Positions 52,540-60,869 of a stretch of 64,000 nucleotides of DNA are shown in pieces. The stretch comes from Colwellia demingiae. Its GTDB lineage: Bacteria > Pseudomonadota > Gammaproteobacteria > Enterobacterales > Alteromonadaceae. Numbering within the stretch: position 1 is the first letter of the stretch; the number at the start of each line of letters is the position of its first letter. A program made the translations under genes and the position numbers. The notes below the pieces were generated by a model that saw only the letters and a program-made list of their open reading frames with translations, did not search any database and had not been told where the DNA came from. The DNA lies in assembly GCF_007954275.1 (NCBI RefSeq), contig NZ_VOLT01000003.1, positions 248,001-312,000 of the forward strand. The letters run 5' to 3'.

Positions 52540-53796
52540 ATGAGTATTCGCACCTATATTTTTGCTTTACTAACCAGTTTGGTACTGCTCATTGCAGTGA
52601 TATTGTCCTATCAAAGTGCGCGTTTGTTCATCGGTTCATTTGATATTGTCATTGAAGACTTGATGTTACAAGTTGGCAGAGCATACCCTGAACCAGGGAG
52701 GGTATCGCAAAGTATTCTTGAATATCATGTCACTACTGACTGGAATAAAGTGCCGAAAACTGTACGAGATCAGTTTCCTGAGATTCCCACTGAAACGGAA
52801 CAACTTCATTCTAAATTTGTTGATTGGAATTATATTTCACCACCGAAAAAAATATACTCCTTATTGGTGTTGAATCGTGATGGAAAACAAGTATTTGTTT
52901 CGCGTTTTAATGAAGATATTCATCAAGAAATGGAAGACGACCATGATGATGGTTTTTTCATTGACCCCATGGTGATGATTGTTCTAGCTGGTTTGTCAGG
53001 TATCGCCATTTTTATCATAGTGCTTCTCTACATATTTAAGAAAGTCGCTCTGCCTATGGAGTCACTACAACAATGGGCAAAGCAATTAAAGCTGAGCGAA
53101 TTAGATAAAGAGCGTCCAGACTTTAGGTTCAAAGAACTGAATGGGTTAGCTACATTAATCCATGATAACCTCGCTTCAGTTGCCGATTCTGTCGAACGTG
53201 AACAAGCATTCTTAAGTTATGCCAGCCATGAACTACGCACACCCATTGCGATTATGAGGAGCAATTCTGCTTTGCTGGAAAAGGTCAATCCCGCGCCATC
53301 AGAAAAAGAACGGATTATTCGAGACCGCATGCAACGGGCAAGTTTAACCATGAAATCGATGACGGAAACATTACTTTGGTTGAGCCGAGAAGGAGATGCT
53401 GACTTAGTAATAGACAATGTTCACTTAGGGGATGTAATTAAAAACACACAATCTGAGATGGCTTATTTACTCGCTGGAAAATCGGTATCGGTTAACGTCG
53501 ATGTAGATGATGTTGAAGTCCATTTAGCGGTAACTCCCGCTGTTATTGTGATAAATAATCTTATTCGTAATGCTTTTCAGCATACTCAACAGGGTACGGT
53601 AAAAATCAAACAGCGAGGTGCTGAGGTTATTATAATTAATGTCGAATCAGAGCAAAATGACGTGAACAATATTCATGAAGAATTAGGTTTCGGCTTAGGC
53701 ATGCAGTTGGTTGAAAAGCTTACCAGCCAATTTGGCTGGCATTATGCGATCACTCAAGATAATCAAGGCTACCAAGTTTCTATTTCATTTAGTTAG
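52540..53796 (+). CDS. Sensor histidine kinase of the RND operon
   Basis: A 418-residue membrane kinase. Two transmembrane helices (about 7-25 and 143-166) frame a ~115-residue periplasmic sensor that ends in an acidic patch (MEDDHDDG, 131-138), a feature that could bind cations or cationic drugs as in PhoQ. The phospho-accepting His230 lies in SYASHELRTPIAIM, and the ATPase end has NNLIRNAFQHT and FGLGMQLVEKL; the G1 box is poorly preserved (NVESEQND). It is the partner of the preceding regulator. The stop codon lies in a TTAG tandem repeat. Confidence 0.92.
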   Translation: MSIRTYIFALLTSLVLLIAVILSYQSARLFIGSFDIVIEDLMLQVGRAYPEPGRVSQSILEYHVTTDWNKVPKTVRDQFPEIPTETEQLHSKFVDWNYISPPKKIYSLLVLNRDGKQVFVSRFNEDIHQEMEDDHDDGFFIDPMVMIVLAGLSGIAIFIIVLLYIFKKVALPMESLQQWAKQLKLSELDKERPDFRFKELNGLATLIHDNLASVADSVEREQAFLSYASHELRTPIAIMRSNSALLEKVNPAPSEKERIIRDRMQRASLTMKSMTETLLWLSREGDADLVIDNVHLGDVIKNTQSEMAYLLAGKSVSVNVDVDDVEVHLAVTPAVIVINNLIRNAFQHTQQGTVKIKQRGAEVIIINVESEQNDVNNIHEELGFGLGMQLVEKLTSQFGWHYAITQDNQGYQVSISFS

Positions 53797-53813
53797 TTAG
53801 TTAGTTAGTTAGT
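53789..53813 (+). repeat. TTAG tetranucleotide repeat at the kinase stop codon
   Basis: Six copies of TTAG run across and beyond the histidine kinase stop (TAG at 53794-53796). Because the repeat carries TAG in frame, changes in copy number would not extend the protein by much. Confidence 0.8.
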
Positions 53814-53821
53814 AAAAACTA

Positions 53822-53840
53822 TTTAACCTCAGCTTAACCC
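53822..53840 (+). promoter_or_regulatory. QseB/PmrA-type box before the cytochrome b561 gene
   Basis: TTTAACCT-CAG-CTTAACCC: the TTAACC half-sites begin at 53823 and 53834, again 11 bp apart, and repeat the pattern found before the RND operon. It is about 45 bp before the start of the next gene. Confidence 0.65.
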
Positions 53841-53884
53841 TAGCATTGTTATCCTAGTTTCAATTTAGAAATCTAGGATAAATA

Positions 53885-54421
53885 ATGCAACTATCAAAAC
53901 GTACAAAAATCTTACACATAACTATTTCTTTCAGTATGATATTTCTATTGATAATAGGTATTTATATGTCAGAAACTGAAACTTTTTCTTTATACCCTAT
54001 CCATAAATCAATCGGTGTCATCGTTTTTCTTTTTGCCGTGTTTAGGGTTTTTACTAGGATAAGAGAAGGTTGGCCTAAAGCTATTGGTAATGCTTCCAAA
54101 ATACAATTGGCCATGGCTAAATTGGTGCATTGGGGCTTGATTACATTAACAGTATTATACCCAGCTTCAGGCATGATGATGTCTGGTGGTGGTGGTCATG
54201 GAATTTATGTTTTTGGTCTAGAATTACTTGCTTCGAATCATGATGACATTTCAGGAAAAACCATTGCACTAAATGAGACAATAGCGTCGATTGGTCATAA
54301 CCTGCATGAAACATTAGTTCCCGTTTTAATTTTATTAATAATCATTCATGTTGCAGGTGCGCTCAAACATCACATCTTCGACAAAGATAAAACAATAACA
54401 AGGATGTTTTCTTTTAAATAA
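53885..54421 (+). CDS. Cytochrome b561-type membrane protein (CybB-like)
   Basis: A 178-residue four-helix protein of the bacterial cytochrome b561 kind that moves electrons between quinol and other acceptors. Histidines sit in the expected helices: KILHITISFSMIFLLIIGIY in the first, YPIHKSIGVIVFLFAVFR in the second, AKLVHWGLITLTVLYPASGM in the third, and SIGHNLHETLVPVLILLIII plus HVAGALKHH in the fourth. Two b hemes are likely. It starts at ATG 53885 and follows the efflux operon's kinase. A copy of the operon's TTAACC direct repeat precedes it, so it is probably controlled by the same regulator. Confidence 0.88.
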   Translation: MQLSKRTKILHITISFSMIFLLIIGIYMSETETFSLYPIHKSIGVIVFLFAVFRVFTRIREGWPKAIGNASKIQLAMAKLVHWGLITLTVLYPASGMMMSGGGGHGIYVFGLELLASNHDDISGKTIALNETIASIGHNLHETLVPVLILLIIIHVAGALKHHIFDKDKTITRMFSFK

Positions 54422-54539
54422 GCATATTACCCGTCTGAAAAGCTATGTTTTCATAATATCTATTTTATTAACATTACGTAATATAAGCTTATCAATTAAC
54501 AGGCAGTGTCCTAGCTAATTTTCTTGAAATTACCTAGGG

Positions 54540-55157
54540 TTACTCTTCTTCTGCCTGACTAAAAGAGTCGACAAAAGATTGTAATCCTTGTTGCACCAAC
54601 TCATAGGTTTTATCAATATTATTGGAAATATCCCCCTCTAATACTTTTAAATTACCAAGTATATCTTTGGCCTCACTAAAACCTTGTTCAATACCACCAC
54701 CAATAATATCAACAAAACTCGCTAACGACTCTTCTGCATCCATTTCCGGGTGTTGCTCTCGATAAGAGCCTAATAACTGAGTGCTGAACGAAACAATACG
54801 CTCAGCCGTCGCTTCAGGACTAAAGTCAATGCCTGACTCATAAGCATCTTCAACGTTACTTTCAACTCCGCCCTCTTTAAGTGCTTCGTTTATTCCCTGT
54901 AAGGCGGTTTTTAACAGCAGTGACAATGGTTTATCACCAACTGTATTACTGAACTTCAGTGTAGACTCAATAATAGCTGCGTTAAGGATTTTTTTATTAC
55001 TGACAGAAATAGGCTCTTGTACCTCCCCTATTTTTTTCTCATGTGCAAGATCCGATACTTGTTGGCCCATGGGCCCATTTTCTTTTTTATCCTGCGCTTT
55101 TGCTAAAGATCGAACATCTTGGCTAAAAGTAGCATTGGGTTTAATTGGAGAGTGCAT
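54540..55157 (-). CDS. DUF5610-domain protein
   Basis: A 205-residue cytoplasmic, acidic protein. The region FSPEATAERIVSFSTQLLGSY (in part) followed by SLASFVDIIGGGIEQGF matches the DUF5610 domain, often found in marine gammaproteobacteria. The N-terminal ~55 residues are polar and probably unstructured. Function unknown. Monocistronic, convergent with the cytochrome b561 gene. Confidence 0.75.
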   Translation of the reverse strand: MHSPIKPNATFSQDVRSLAKAQDKKENGPMGQQVSDLAHEKKIGEVQEPISVSNKKILNAAIIESTLKFSNTVGDKPLSLLLKTALQGINEALKEGGVESNVEDAYESGIDFSPEATAERIVSFSTQLLGSYREQHPEMDAEESLASFVDIIGGGIEQGFSEAKDILGNLKVLEGDISNNIDKTYELVQQGLQSFVDSFSQAEEE

Positions 55158-55447
55158 AATATCTACCTCTATTTATCAAAGAGTTTATTGAAACATGTAT
55201 AAGAGTATCGGCACGGCGAACTATAACTTAAGCGTCAAATTCTATAGATTAAGACAGCAAATTATTATTCTACTTATCAGGAGTCTAATCGTCATACTCT
55301 ACGCTCAAATCAGAGTGTTATTAAGATGGTCCCAATAAACACTACATTAAAGAATGATAAGCTTGTGATAGTATTTATACACAAACTATCGAACATCCAC
55401 AGTACTATTTTCTTCATTAACCTTTGCCTTAAGCCGAGTAAAATTTC

Positions 55448-56518
55448 ATGTTCACCCAGATATCGCCAAAAATTTCAGCCATCCCCACTACCCTCATTAC
55501 CGGATTTTTAGGTGTAGGAAAAACTACCGCGATATTGCAATTACTTGCTAATAAACCCAAAGATGAAAACTGGGCTGTACTCGTCAATGAGTTTGGTGAA
55601 ATAGGGATAGACTCTGCACTACTCGATGGTAATAGTAATGAAAAAGGGGTGTTTATTCGTGAAGTACCTGGCGGTTGTATGTGCTGTGCCTCTGGCGTGC
55701 CTATGCAAGTCGCATTAAATCAACTCATTACTAAATCAAAACCTGACAGACTACTTATAGAGCCAACAGGTTTAGGTCACCCAAAAGAAGTAGTTGAAGT
55801 ATTAACCAAGGGCAAATTTCAAGAAACAATATCCCTTCAGTCAATACTCTGTTTAGTCGATGCTCGAAATCTTATTGATGAGCGCTACACAAAGCATCCA
55901 TCATTTGTGCAACAACTCAAAGTAGCAGACACTATCTTAGCGGCAAAAGCAGATACCTATTCAGCACAAGATGAAGAAAACTTATCATCTTTTATTTCCG
56001 ACAATAAGCTAACAGATAAGCCATTACACCTAATGCAGCAAGGTAAAATTGATCCTAATTGGTTAGTACAACAACCTAAAACAGTTATAGTAAGCAAACC
56101 GATTATTGGTATTGCGGCCTCCTCTTTACAAGAGAGTTCACATGAGATTGAAATCGGTTATAAAAAAGAACGTGAGCAGAGTCAAGCACTACAAACGAAA
56201 CTAGCACAAGAGGGATTTATTGAGTTAAATAATCATGGCGAGGGTTATTTCAGTAAAGGTTGGGTTTTTTCCGATAAGTACACTTTTGACTACCAGCAAT
56301 TGATAACATTAATAACGTCATTGAGCCTTGCACGTGTTAAAGGTGTGGTAATTACCGAGCAAGGAAGTTATTCCTTTAATAAGGCAGGCAGTGAATTTAG
56401 TTGCAACAAAATCACTGATTCAAAGGATAGCCGTATTGAGTTAATCGATACCAACAAAAGTGCTTTAAATAACCTCACTAGTGAACAATTATTAATGCTA
56501 AAGAAAGACTTTCTATAA
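55448..56518 (+). CDS. CobW/P47K-family GTPase (metal chaperone type)
   Basis: A G3E GTPase of 356 residues. Walker A is GFLGVGKT (19-26), the metal-binding motif is GCMCC (76-80, CxCC), the Glu of the Walker B region is in LLIEPTGLGHP, and the guanine site is AAKADTYSAQ (variant of NKxD). The C-terminal ~90 residues are the CobW C domain (GYFSKGWVFSDKYTFDYQQL). Such proteins load zinc or other metals into enzymes. No Zur-type box was recognised upstream. Confidence 0.93.
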   Translation: MFTQISPKISAIPTTLITGFLGVGKTTAILQLLANKPKDENWAVLVNEFGEIGIDSALLDGNSNEKGVFIREVPGGCMCCASGVPMQVALNQLITKSKPDRLLIEPTGLGHPKEVVEVLTKGKFQETISLQSILCLVDARNLIDERYTKHPSFVQQLKVADTILAAKADTYSAQDEENLSSFISDNKLTDKPLHLMQQGKIDPNWLVQQPKTVIVSKPIIGIAASSLQESSHEIEIGYKKEREQSQALQTKLAQEGFIELNNHGEGYFSKGWVFSDKYTFDYQQLITLITSLSLARVKGVVITEQGSYSFNKAGSEFSCNKITDSKDSRIELIDTNKSALNNLTSEQLLMLKKDFL

Positions 56519-56622
56519 TTATTCACAATTGAAACGACGATGTAGCGCTTTACTAATGTGGGTGCATCGTCACTATCGAGCGTTGAAAAATATGCTTTTT
56601 ATTATCTTAATAGATTTTTATA

Positions 56623-57183
56623 CTACAAATGTAAATATAGCCAAGCATTTTGAGTCTCACCATGGTTTGTTTTGATGTCATACTCCTTATTAGCTTTTTT
56701 TAATTTATCCATTAATTTATAAGCGACTTTATTTCCCTCTTTTTTTAATAGATTACAATTGGCTTTAGGACTAATAGAAAGTAAATTTTTATCTATTTCA
56801 TATGCTGCATCTTTCGCTAATTTTCCATGCCCTTTCTCATGTGCTTCTAAATTGGGATACCAATTAGACCAAACGACTCTAACATCTGATATTGAAGACT
56901 TAAGCTGAGGCATCGTATACTTTAGCTTTAATGTTGTTTCGACTTTAGTAAAAACACATTGATTATTAGTAGACTTCCACCAGAATCGCCAGTTAATTTC
57001 GTATTTAGTGTAGCCATGAAAAACATCACCATTTTCTCTGATTGGAGAAGTGAGATTCAAAACCTCCATTAAGTCGCCTTTAGAGGTTGGGGCTACTTCG
57101 TAAAATAGAAATTCTTCTACAATCTTAGTTTCTGCACGTGAATAGAATGATAAAAATATAGAGATCATCAGCAGGATTTTCAC
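56623..57183 (-). CDS. DUF922 secreted zinc-protease-like protein
   Basis: A 186-residue exported protein with a signal peptide (about 1-17, FYSRA). It belongs to DUF922 by the stretch VVWSNWYPNLEAHEKGHGKL, with the metalloprotease motif HEKGH at 115-119 and the start FLFYEVAPTSKGDLMEVLN. It probably cuts a peptide or protein in the periplasm. Two Cys (76 and about 149) might form a disulfide. Confidence 0.85.
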   Translation of the reverse strand: MKILLMISIFLSFYSRAETKIVEEFLFYEVAPTSKGDLMEVLNLTSPIRENGDVFHGYTKYEINWRFWWKSTNNQCVFTKVETTLKLKYTMPQLKSSISDVRVVWSNWYPNLEAHEKGHGKLAKDAAYEIDKNLLSISPKANCNLLKKEGNKVAYKLMDKLKKANKEYDIKTNHGETQNAWLYLHL

Positions 57184-57288
57184 AACACCCTCCTTGTAGA
57201 ATAAGCGCTAATAAGTGGCTAAGTAGTGGTTGACTAAAATTGTGTAGCTAAACGTAGCCAACAGCTACGTTTCTCTATTTATATTGTG

Positions 57289-57702
57289 TTATATTTTTTG
57301 TACTAATAGATTTACCCAAAGAACCATAACGCAAATAAATGCTGCAAAAAATGTAAGCATGCGATGCATTACGTGATTGTAGGTTAAGTGAATATATGAA
57401 TGTACTATACGCAAAATAACAAATAGCCAAGCACATACTAAAGCAAGAAAACTTTCGATACCAAAGCTAATATACAAGGTGCATACCACATAAAATAAAG
57501 TCGGTATTTCAAATTGATTATTAAAATTTCGAGTGGTTTTTGTAATAAACTCAGGTACATCCTGACCACTCATTAAGCGATAATATTTTGCTTTTACATC
57601 ACCATCTTTTACGCTAGCAAACCGAGCTCTTACAGTTAAAAAACCAACAGTAAAAGTTAAAAGCACCATTAAAAACATTGGATATAACAAATAAGCCGTC
57701 AT
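57289..57702 (-). CDS. MAPEG-family membrane protein
   Basis: A 137-residue four-helix membrane protein of the MAPEG superfamily (membrane-associated proteins in eicosanoid and glutathione metabolism). Key stretches are MSGQDVPEFITKTTRNFNNQFEIPTLFYV and AWLFVILRIVHSYIHLTYN, including the conserved N-x-x-E-x-P signature FNNQFEIPTLFY. I start it at the ATG 57702 (MTAYLLYP); the longer frame begins with an unusual CVIFLF run. It may be a microsomal-type glutathione transferase. It is next to a GFA-family gene, also glutathione-linked. Confidence 0.8.
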   Translation of the reverse strand: MTAYLLYPMFLMVLLTFTVGFLTVRARFASVKDGDVKAKYYRLMSGQDVPEFITKTTRNFNNQFEIPTLFYVVCTLYISFGIESFLALVCAWLFVILRIVHSYIHLTYNHVMHRMLTFFAAFICVMVLWVNLLVQKI

Positions 57703-57826
57703 GTAAATTAAACCTCTGAATAAAAATATAACGCACATTTAAGGCGCTAATAATAATTTGCAAAAATGATGAGGAACGAAAACAGTAAACTGTATTTTCC
57801 TTCTTTAGTGATTTGTTAAGTACAAT

Positions 57827-58231
57827 TTACTCTGGGAATTGTTCAAATGATTTTGCACAAATAGCTTTATCGTACCACTTTACTTTTTCAGAGCAGAAAA
57901 TATTATCTTGAGGCGCTATTTCAGGATTACCATCTAGGCAACCAGCAGGAACAACCAAAGCTTTGCCTGAACCCGAAAGATAAGGCACTCCACATCCACA
58001 CTCAGTACAAAAAGCTTTAGATATTGCTCTACCTGGAACATCAAAACGTTTAACTAACTCAGTGCCACTCAACCATGTAATGTTATCAGGTTTGGTAAAT
58101 AGATTTGAAGCATGAGCAGAGCCGGTTGTCTTTTGACACTGAATACAATGACAAAGGTGGAATTGGTCAAAATTATTATTGCTCTCAAAAACGATCTTAC
58201 CGCATAAGCAACTACCTGTGATTTTAGACAT
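57827..58231 (-). CDS. GFA-family protein (glutathione-dependent formaldehyde-activating type)
   Basis: A 134-residue zinc protein of the GFA/CENP-V fold. Zinc ligands are visible: GSCLCGKI (Cys8, Cys10), LCHCIQCQK (Cys27, 29, 32) and FCTECGCGVPYL (Cys pair near 95). The family is named for formaldehyde-glutathione chemistry, but most members have no tested function. It lies 125 bp upstream of the MAPEG gene on the same strand. Confidence 0.88.
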   Translation of the reverse strand: MSKITGSCLCGKIVFESNNNFDQFHLCHCIQCQKTTGSAHASNLFTKPDNITWLSGTELVKRFDVPGRAISKAFCTECGCGVPYLSGSGKALVVPAGCLDGNPEIAPQDNIFCSEKVKWYDKAICAKSFEQFPE

Positions 58232-58519
58232 TAGACTCCATCCGTAATGATTGCACTTAAAAGCTCATTATGGAGACTTCACAGTAATATGCCATATAAA
58301 ATACCAATCCCATTCCAATCCCAATAATCATCACCTTTACAACGGATCATTGATCCGTATCAACTCCACCTTCGAATAGTTGATCAAGAAAGACAAAACA
58401 AGAGAAGATCAATATTTCCAATACGTACACACGCTAAAGTAGCCCTATTGATAAGAGATTTAACTAATAAAAAAAGACGAAGAAAGCTCCACCGTTTATT
58501 CGTCAATGAGAGCTTACTT

Positions 58520-58858
58520 ATGAGTATGGATAATTCACAACAGAGCATACCCGGTGACAACGTTTCTTTTGGCAATGTCTATATAATGACCCATTCAACT
58601 TTCTCAAATGTGATTAAAATTGGCTGTACCCCTGATGACACTGAAGAGTATGCCAAAAAGCTTTCTGCGAAAGGTCCTGGTAATTATAAATTGTATTTTT
58701 CTTTGCCGTGCAACAACCCATGTCAGATTAAAAAACAGCTAAGAAAGCATTTCGTTGCTGAACAATACGTTAATGAGTTTTATGAAGTTTCTCCAGAAAT
58801 AGCAAAAAGTGTATTAAAAAGAGAACTGATGAAAATACCTGTTTTAAGCATTCATTAA
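58520..58858 (+). CDS. T5orf172/GIY-YIG-like nuclease-family protein
   Basis: A 112-residue protein resembling the T5orf172/MUG113 branch of the GIY-YIG superfamily. The start of the domain is GNVYIMTHSTFSNVIKIGCT (GxVYI...KIG), followed by TPDDTEEYAKKLSAKGPGNY and the helix QIKKQLRKHF, ending in NEFYEVSP, where the conserved Glu/Asn-type residue should be. I use the ATG 58520, close to the conserved core; an upstream ATG at 58448 would add a very basic leader (KKRRRKLHR). Phage relatives of this domain are DNA endonucleases, but many chromosomal ones are of unknown role. Confidence 0.7.
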   Translation: MSMDNSQQSIPGDNVSFGNVYIMTHSTFSNVIKIGCTPDDTEEYAKKLSAKGPGNYKLYFSLPCNNPCQIKKQLRKHFVAEQYVNEFYEVSPEIAKSVLKRELMKIPVLSIH

Positions 58859-58934
58859 ACGGCTGTTAATCCCTCAACACTGGTGCAGTTATGCGCTCAA
58901 TGTTAAGGGTTTCCACTACCATTAAAACTTCACG

Positions 58935-59918
58935 TTAAGCGAATAGTTGTTCACGTCCATGAGGCGTGTGAAAGTCAAGTTCAGGTCCAACAGGTATTAC
59001 CCGTGTTGGGTTAATCGTTTCGTGACTACCGTAGTAATGCGTTTTGATATAATGCATTGCCACTGTTTCTTCAATGCCCGGTACTTGGTAAAGATCTCGT
59101 AAATAACCCCAAATACTTGGATAGTCGACAATGCGACGTAAATTACATTTAAAATGCCCTACATAAACAGCATCAAAGCGTACTAACGTGGTAAATAATC
59201 GCCAGTCAGCCTCAGTTATAGCGTTACCGGTTAAATAACGACTTTTTTCTAATCGTACTTCCAAGGTATCAAGCGCACTAAATACTTCAGTAACCGCTTC
59301 TTCATAAGCTTCTTGTGTTGTGGCAAAACCAGCGCGATAGACACCGTTATTAATCGTTGGATAAATGAATTCATTAAGCTCATCGATTTCTGCTAATAAT
59401 GCCGGTGGTGAAAAGTCTCCGGGTAATGCACCAACGTCATCAAATGCCGAATTAAACATGCGAATAATTTCAGGTGATTCATTACTTACAATGGTATTTG
59501 TTTTCTTATCCCATAAAATTGGCACTGTTACTCGCCCAGTGTAATCAGCCTGAGCAGCGGTATATATTTCATGCACGTTAATTGCGTTCAAAATAGGGTC
59601 GGCTATCACACCTTCGCCAGCTGCAAAGGTCCAACCTTCATCTCCCATAAAAGCATTCACTACCGACATAGAAATCATGCCTTCTAAACCTTTAAGTTTG
59701 CGATAGATAATGGTGCGATGTGCCCAAGGACACGCTAAAGATACATATAAATGGTAGCGATTAGGCTCGGCTTTAAAGCCACCAACACCTGATATTCCAG
59801 CACTACCGTCTTTAGTCACCCAATTGCGAAAGCTAGGTGCCTTGCGTTCAAAACGACCGCCGGTAGATTTTGTTTCGTACCATTCGTTTTTCCATTTTCC
59901 TTCAACTAAAAGTCCCAT
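58935..59918 (-). CDS. Glutathionyl-hydroquinone reductase (omega-class glutathione transferase, YqjG/PcpF type)
   Basis: A 327-residue enzyme that reduces glutathionyl-hydroquinones, releasing the hydroquinone. The nucleophile is Cys63 in SLACPWAHRTIIYRKLKG, the typical CPWAHR signature. VPILWDKKTNTIVSNESPEI provides the glutathione cradle and the all-helical domain includes GNAITEADWRLFTTLVRFD. The tail GPELDFHTPHGRE is also family-like. It is followed upstream by DoxX on the same strand (147 bp away), and this pair is common in proteobacteria, together with pirin and LysR genes. Confidence 0.92.
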   Translation of the reverse strand: MGLLVEGKWKNEWYETKSTGGRFERKAPSFRNWVTKDGSAGISGVGGFKAEPNRYHLYVSLACPWAHRTIIYRKLKGLEGMISMSVVNAFMGDEGWTFAAGEGVIADPILNAINVHEIYTAAQADYTGRVTVPILWDKKTNTIVSNESPEIIRMFNSAFDDVGALPGDFSPPALLAEIDELNEFIYPTINNGVYRAGFATTQEAYEEAVTEVFSALDTLEVRLEKSRYLTGNAITEADWRLFTTLVRFDAVYVGHFKCNLRRIVDYPSIWGYLRDLYQVPGIEETVAMHYIKTHYYGSHETINPTRVIPVGPELDFHTPHGREQLFA

Positions 59919-60064
59919 TGTTTTCTCCTCAAATTTTCTAACTATAAATTATGTGCATATATAACAAGTAAAGTGGATACTCGCGTTTTGTGCTATTACC
60001 ACTTCACTTAATTGTTGTGATACGGATAAAGGTATCGTTAATGCGATTGTTTATTTAACGTCGA

Positions 60065-60460
60065 TTAAACACGGTTTTTGTTCACACGATTATCTAAAGC
60101 AAAAGCACCTGGACCATGAACAAACAATGTTAAAAAACCACCCGCAATAGCAATGTTTTTCATGAAGTTGGTCATTTCTGCCTGACTACTAAAGTCTGCA
60201 TGAAATAGTAATGCTGAAAGTATGCTAAAACCGGCTAAAGCAATGGCAGCATATTTTGTTTTCCAGCCTAGAATAATTGCTAAGCCACCCACCGCTTCAA
60301 CTAAAATAACCAAAGGTAATAAAAAACCAGGGACTCCCATAGCTTCCATATAACCTTGTGTTCCCGCATATTGCGATATTTTAGTAAGCCCCGATGTAAA
60401 GAACATAATGGCTAGCAATAAACGACCTGTTGGTGCAGCAATAGTTTGTAAAGTATTCAT
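60065..60460 (-). CDS. DoxX-family membrane protein
   Basis: A 131-residue four-helix protein of the DoxX/YqjF type: ATGRLLLAIMFFTSGLTKIS, GFLLPLVILVEAVGGLAIIL, YAAIALAGFSILSALLFH and FMKNIAIAGGFLTLFVHGPG. DoxX-like proteins are thought to protect against oxidative stress or carry quinone-linked reactions. It is next to the hydroquinone reductase and in front of a LysR regulator. Both likely belong to a quinone-stress unit. Confidence 0.88.
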   Translation of the reverse strand: MNTLQTIAAPTGRLLLAIMFFTSGLTKISQYAGTQGYMEAMGVPGFLLPLVILVEAVGGLAIILGWKTKYAAIALAGFSILSALLFHADFSSQAEMTNFMKNIAIAGGFLTLFVHGPGAFALDNRVNKNRV

Positions 60461-60869
60461 GGTAAATATCCAAATTTAATTAAGTAAAAATAACGTGTTA
60501 TTTATAATTGTTTAAGTCTTGTGTAAACGACTCGCTTGATTGATGTTGCTATCTTATAAGTAATCAAAATAAGGATAAACATGACAAATAAGAAAACATT
60601 GTCCCTATTTTGAGAACAATAGTACGAGTAAGACTGAAACTTACTAGCCAATTTAGTGAGGTGTTTACTTGGTTAATGAGAAAGCTATTAAGAAGGCAAT
60701 TAAGAGGCTATTGAAAAGGTTATCGAAAAGAGAGTGACTTAGCTGCTTAAGAAGAAAAATAGTGTCGTATAGAATGTACGAAAGAATACTTAGGGGAGAT
60801 ATAAAGTAGATAAAGAAGATATTGCCAAGGCAATACCTTCATTTTAATTCAAAAAACACCGTAGTTAAC
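60461..60869. other. Gap between DoxX and LysR genes
   Basis: About 410 bp. It contains the DoxX promoter on the minus strand and, on the plus strand, a string of imperfect 12-bp repeats (60677-60734). They encode a possible small basic peptide, listed separately. No palindromic operator stood out. Confidence 0.4.
60669..60737 (+). CDS. Possible 22-residue cationic amphipathic peptide
   Basis: GAGGTG lies 5 nt before a TTG at 60669 that opens the frame XVNEKAIKKAIKRLLKRLSKRE (X = initiator; 22 residues), ended by TGA. Nine Lys/Arg alternate with Ile/Leu/Ala in a helix-forming, amphipathic pattern, net charge about +7. It could be an unannotated small peptide or only an imperfect tandem repeat. 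Evidence is the Shine-Dalgarno and the residue pattern; nothing else. Confidence 0.25.
   Translation: MVNEKAIKKAIKRLLKRLSKRE

Noticed and set aside
55326..55511. 61-codon frame before the CobW gene
   Set aside because: It overlaps the start of the GTPase in another frame, has no Shine-Dalgarno and no recognisable features.
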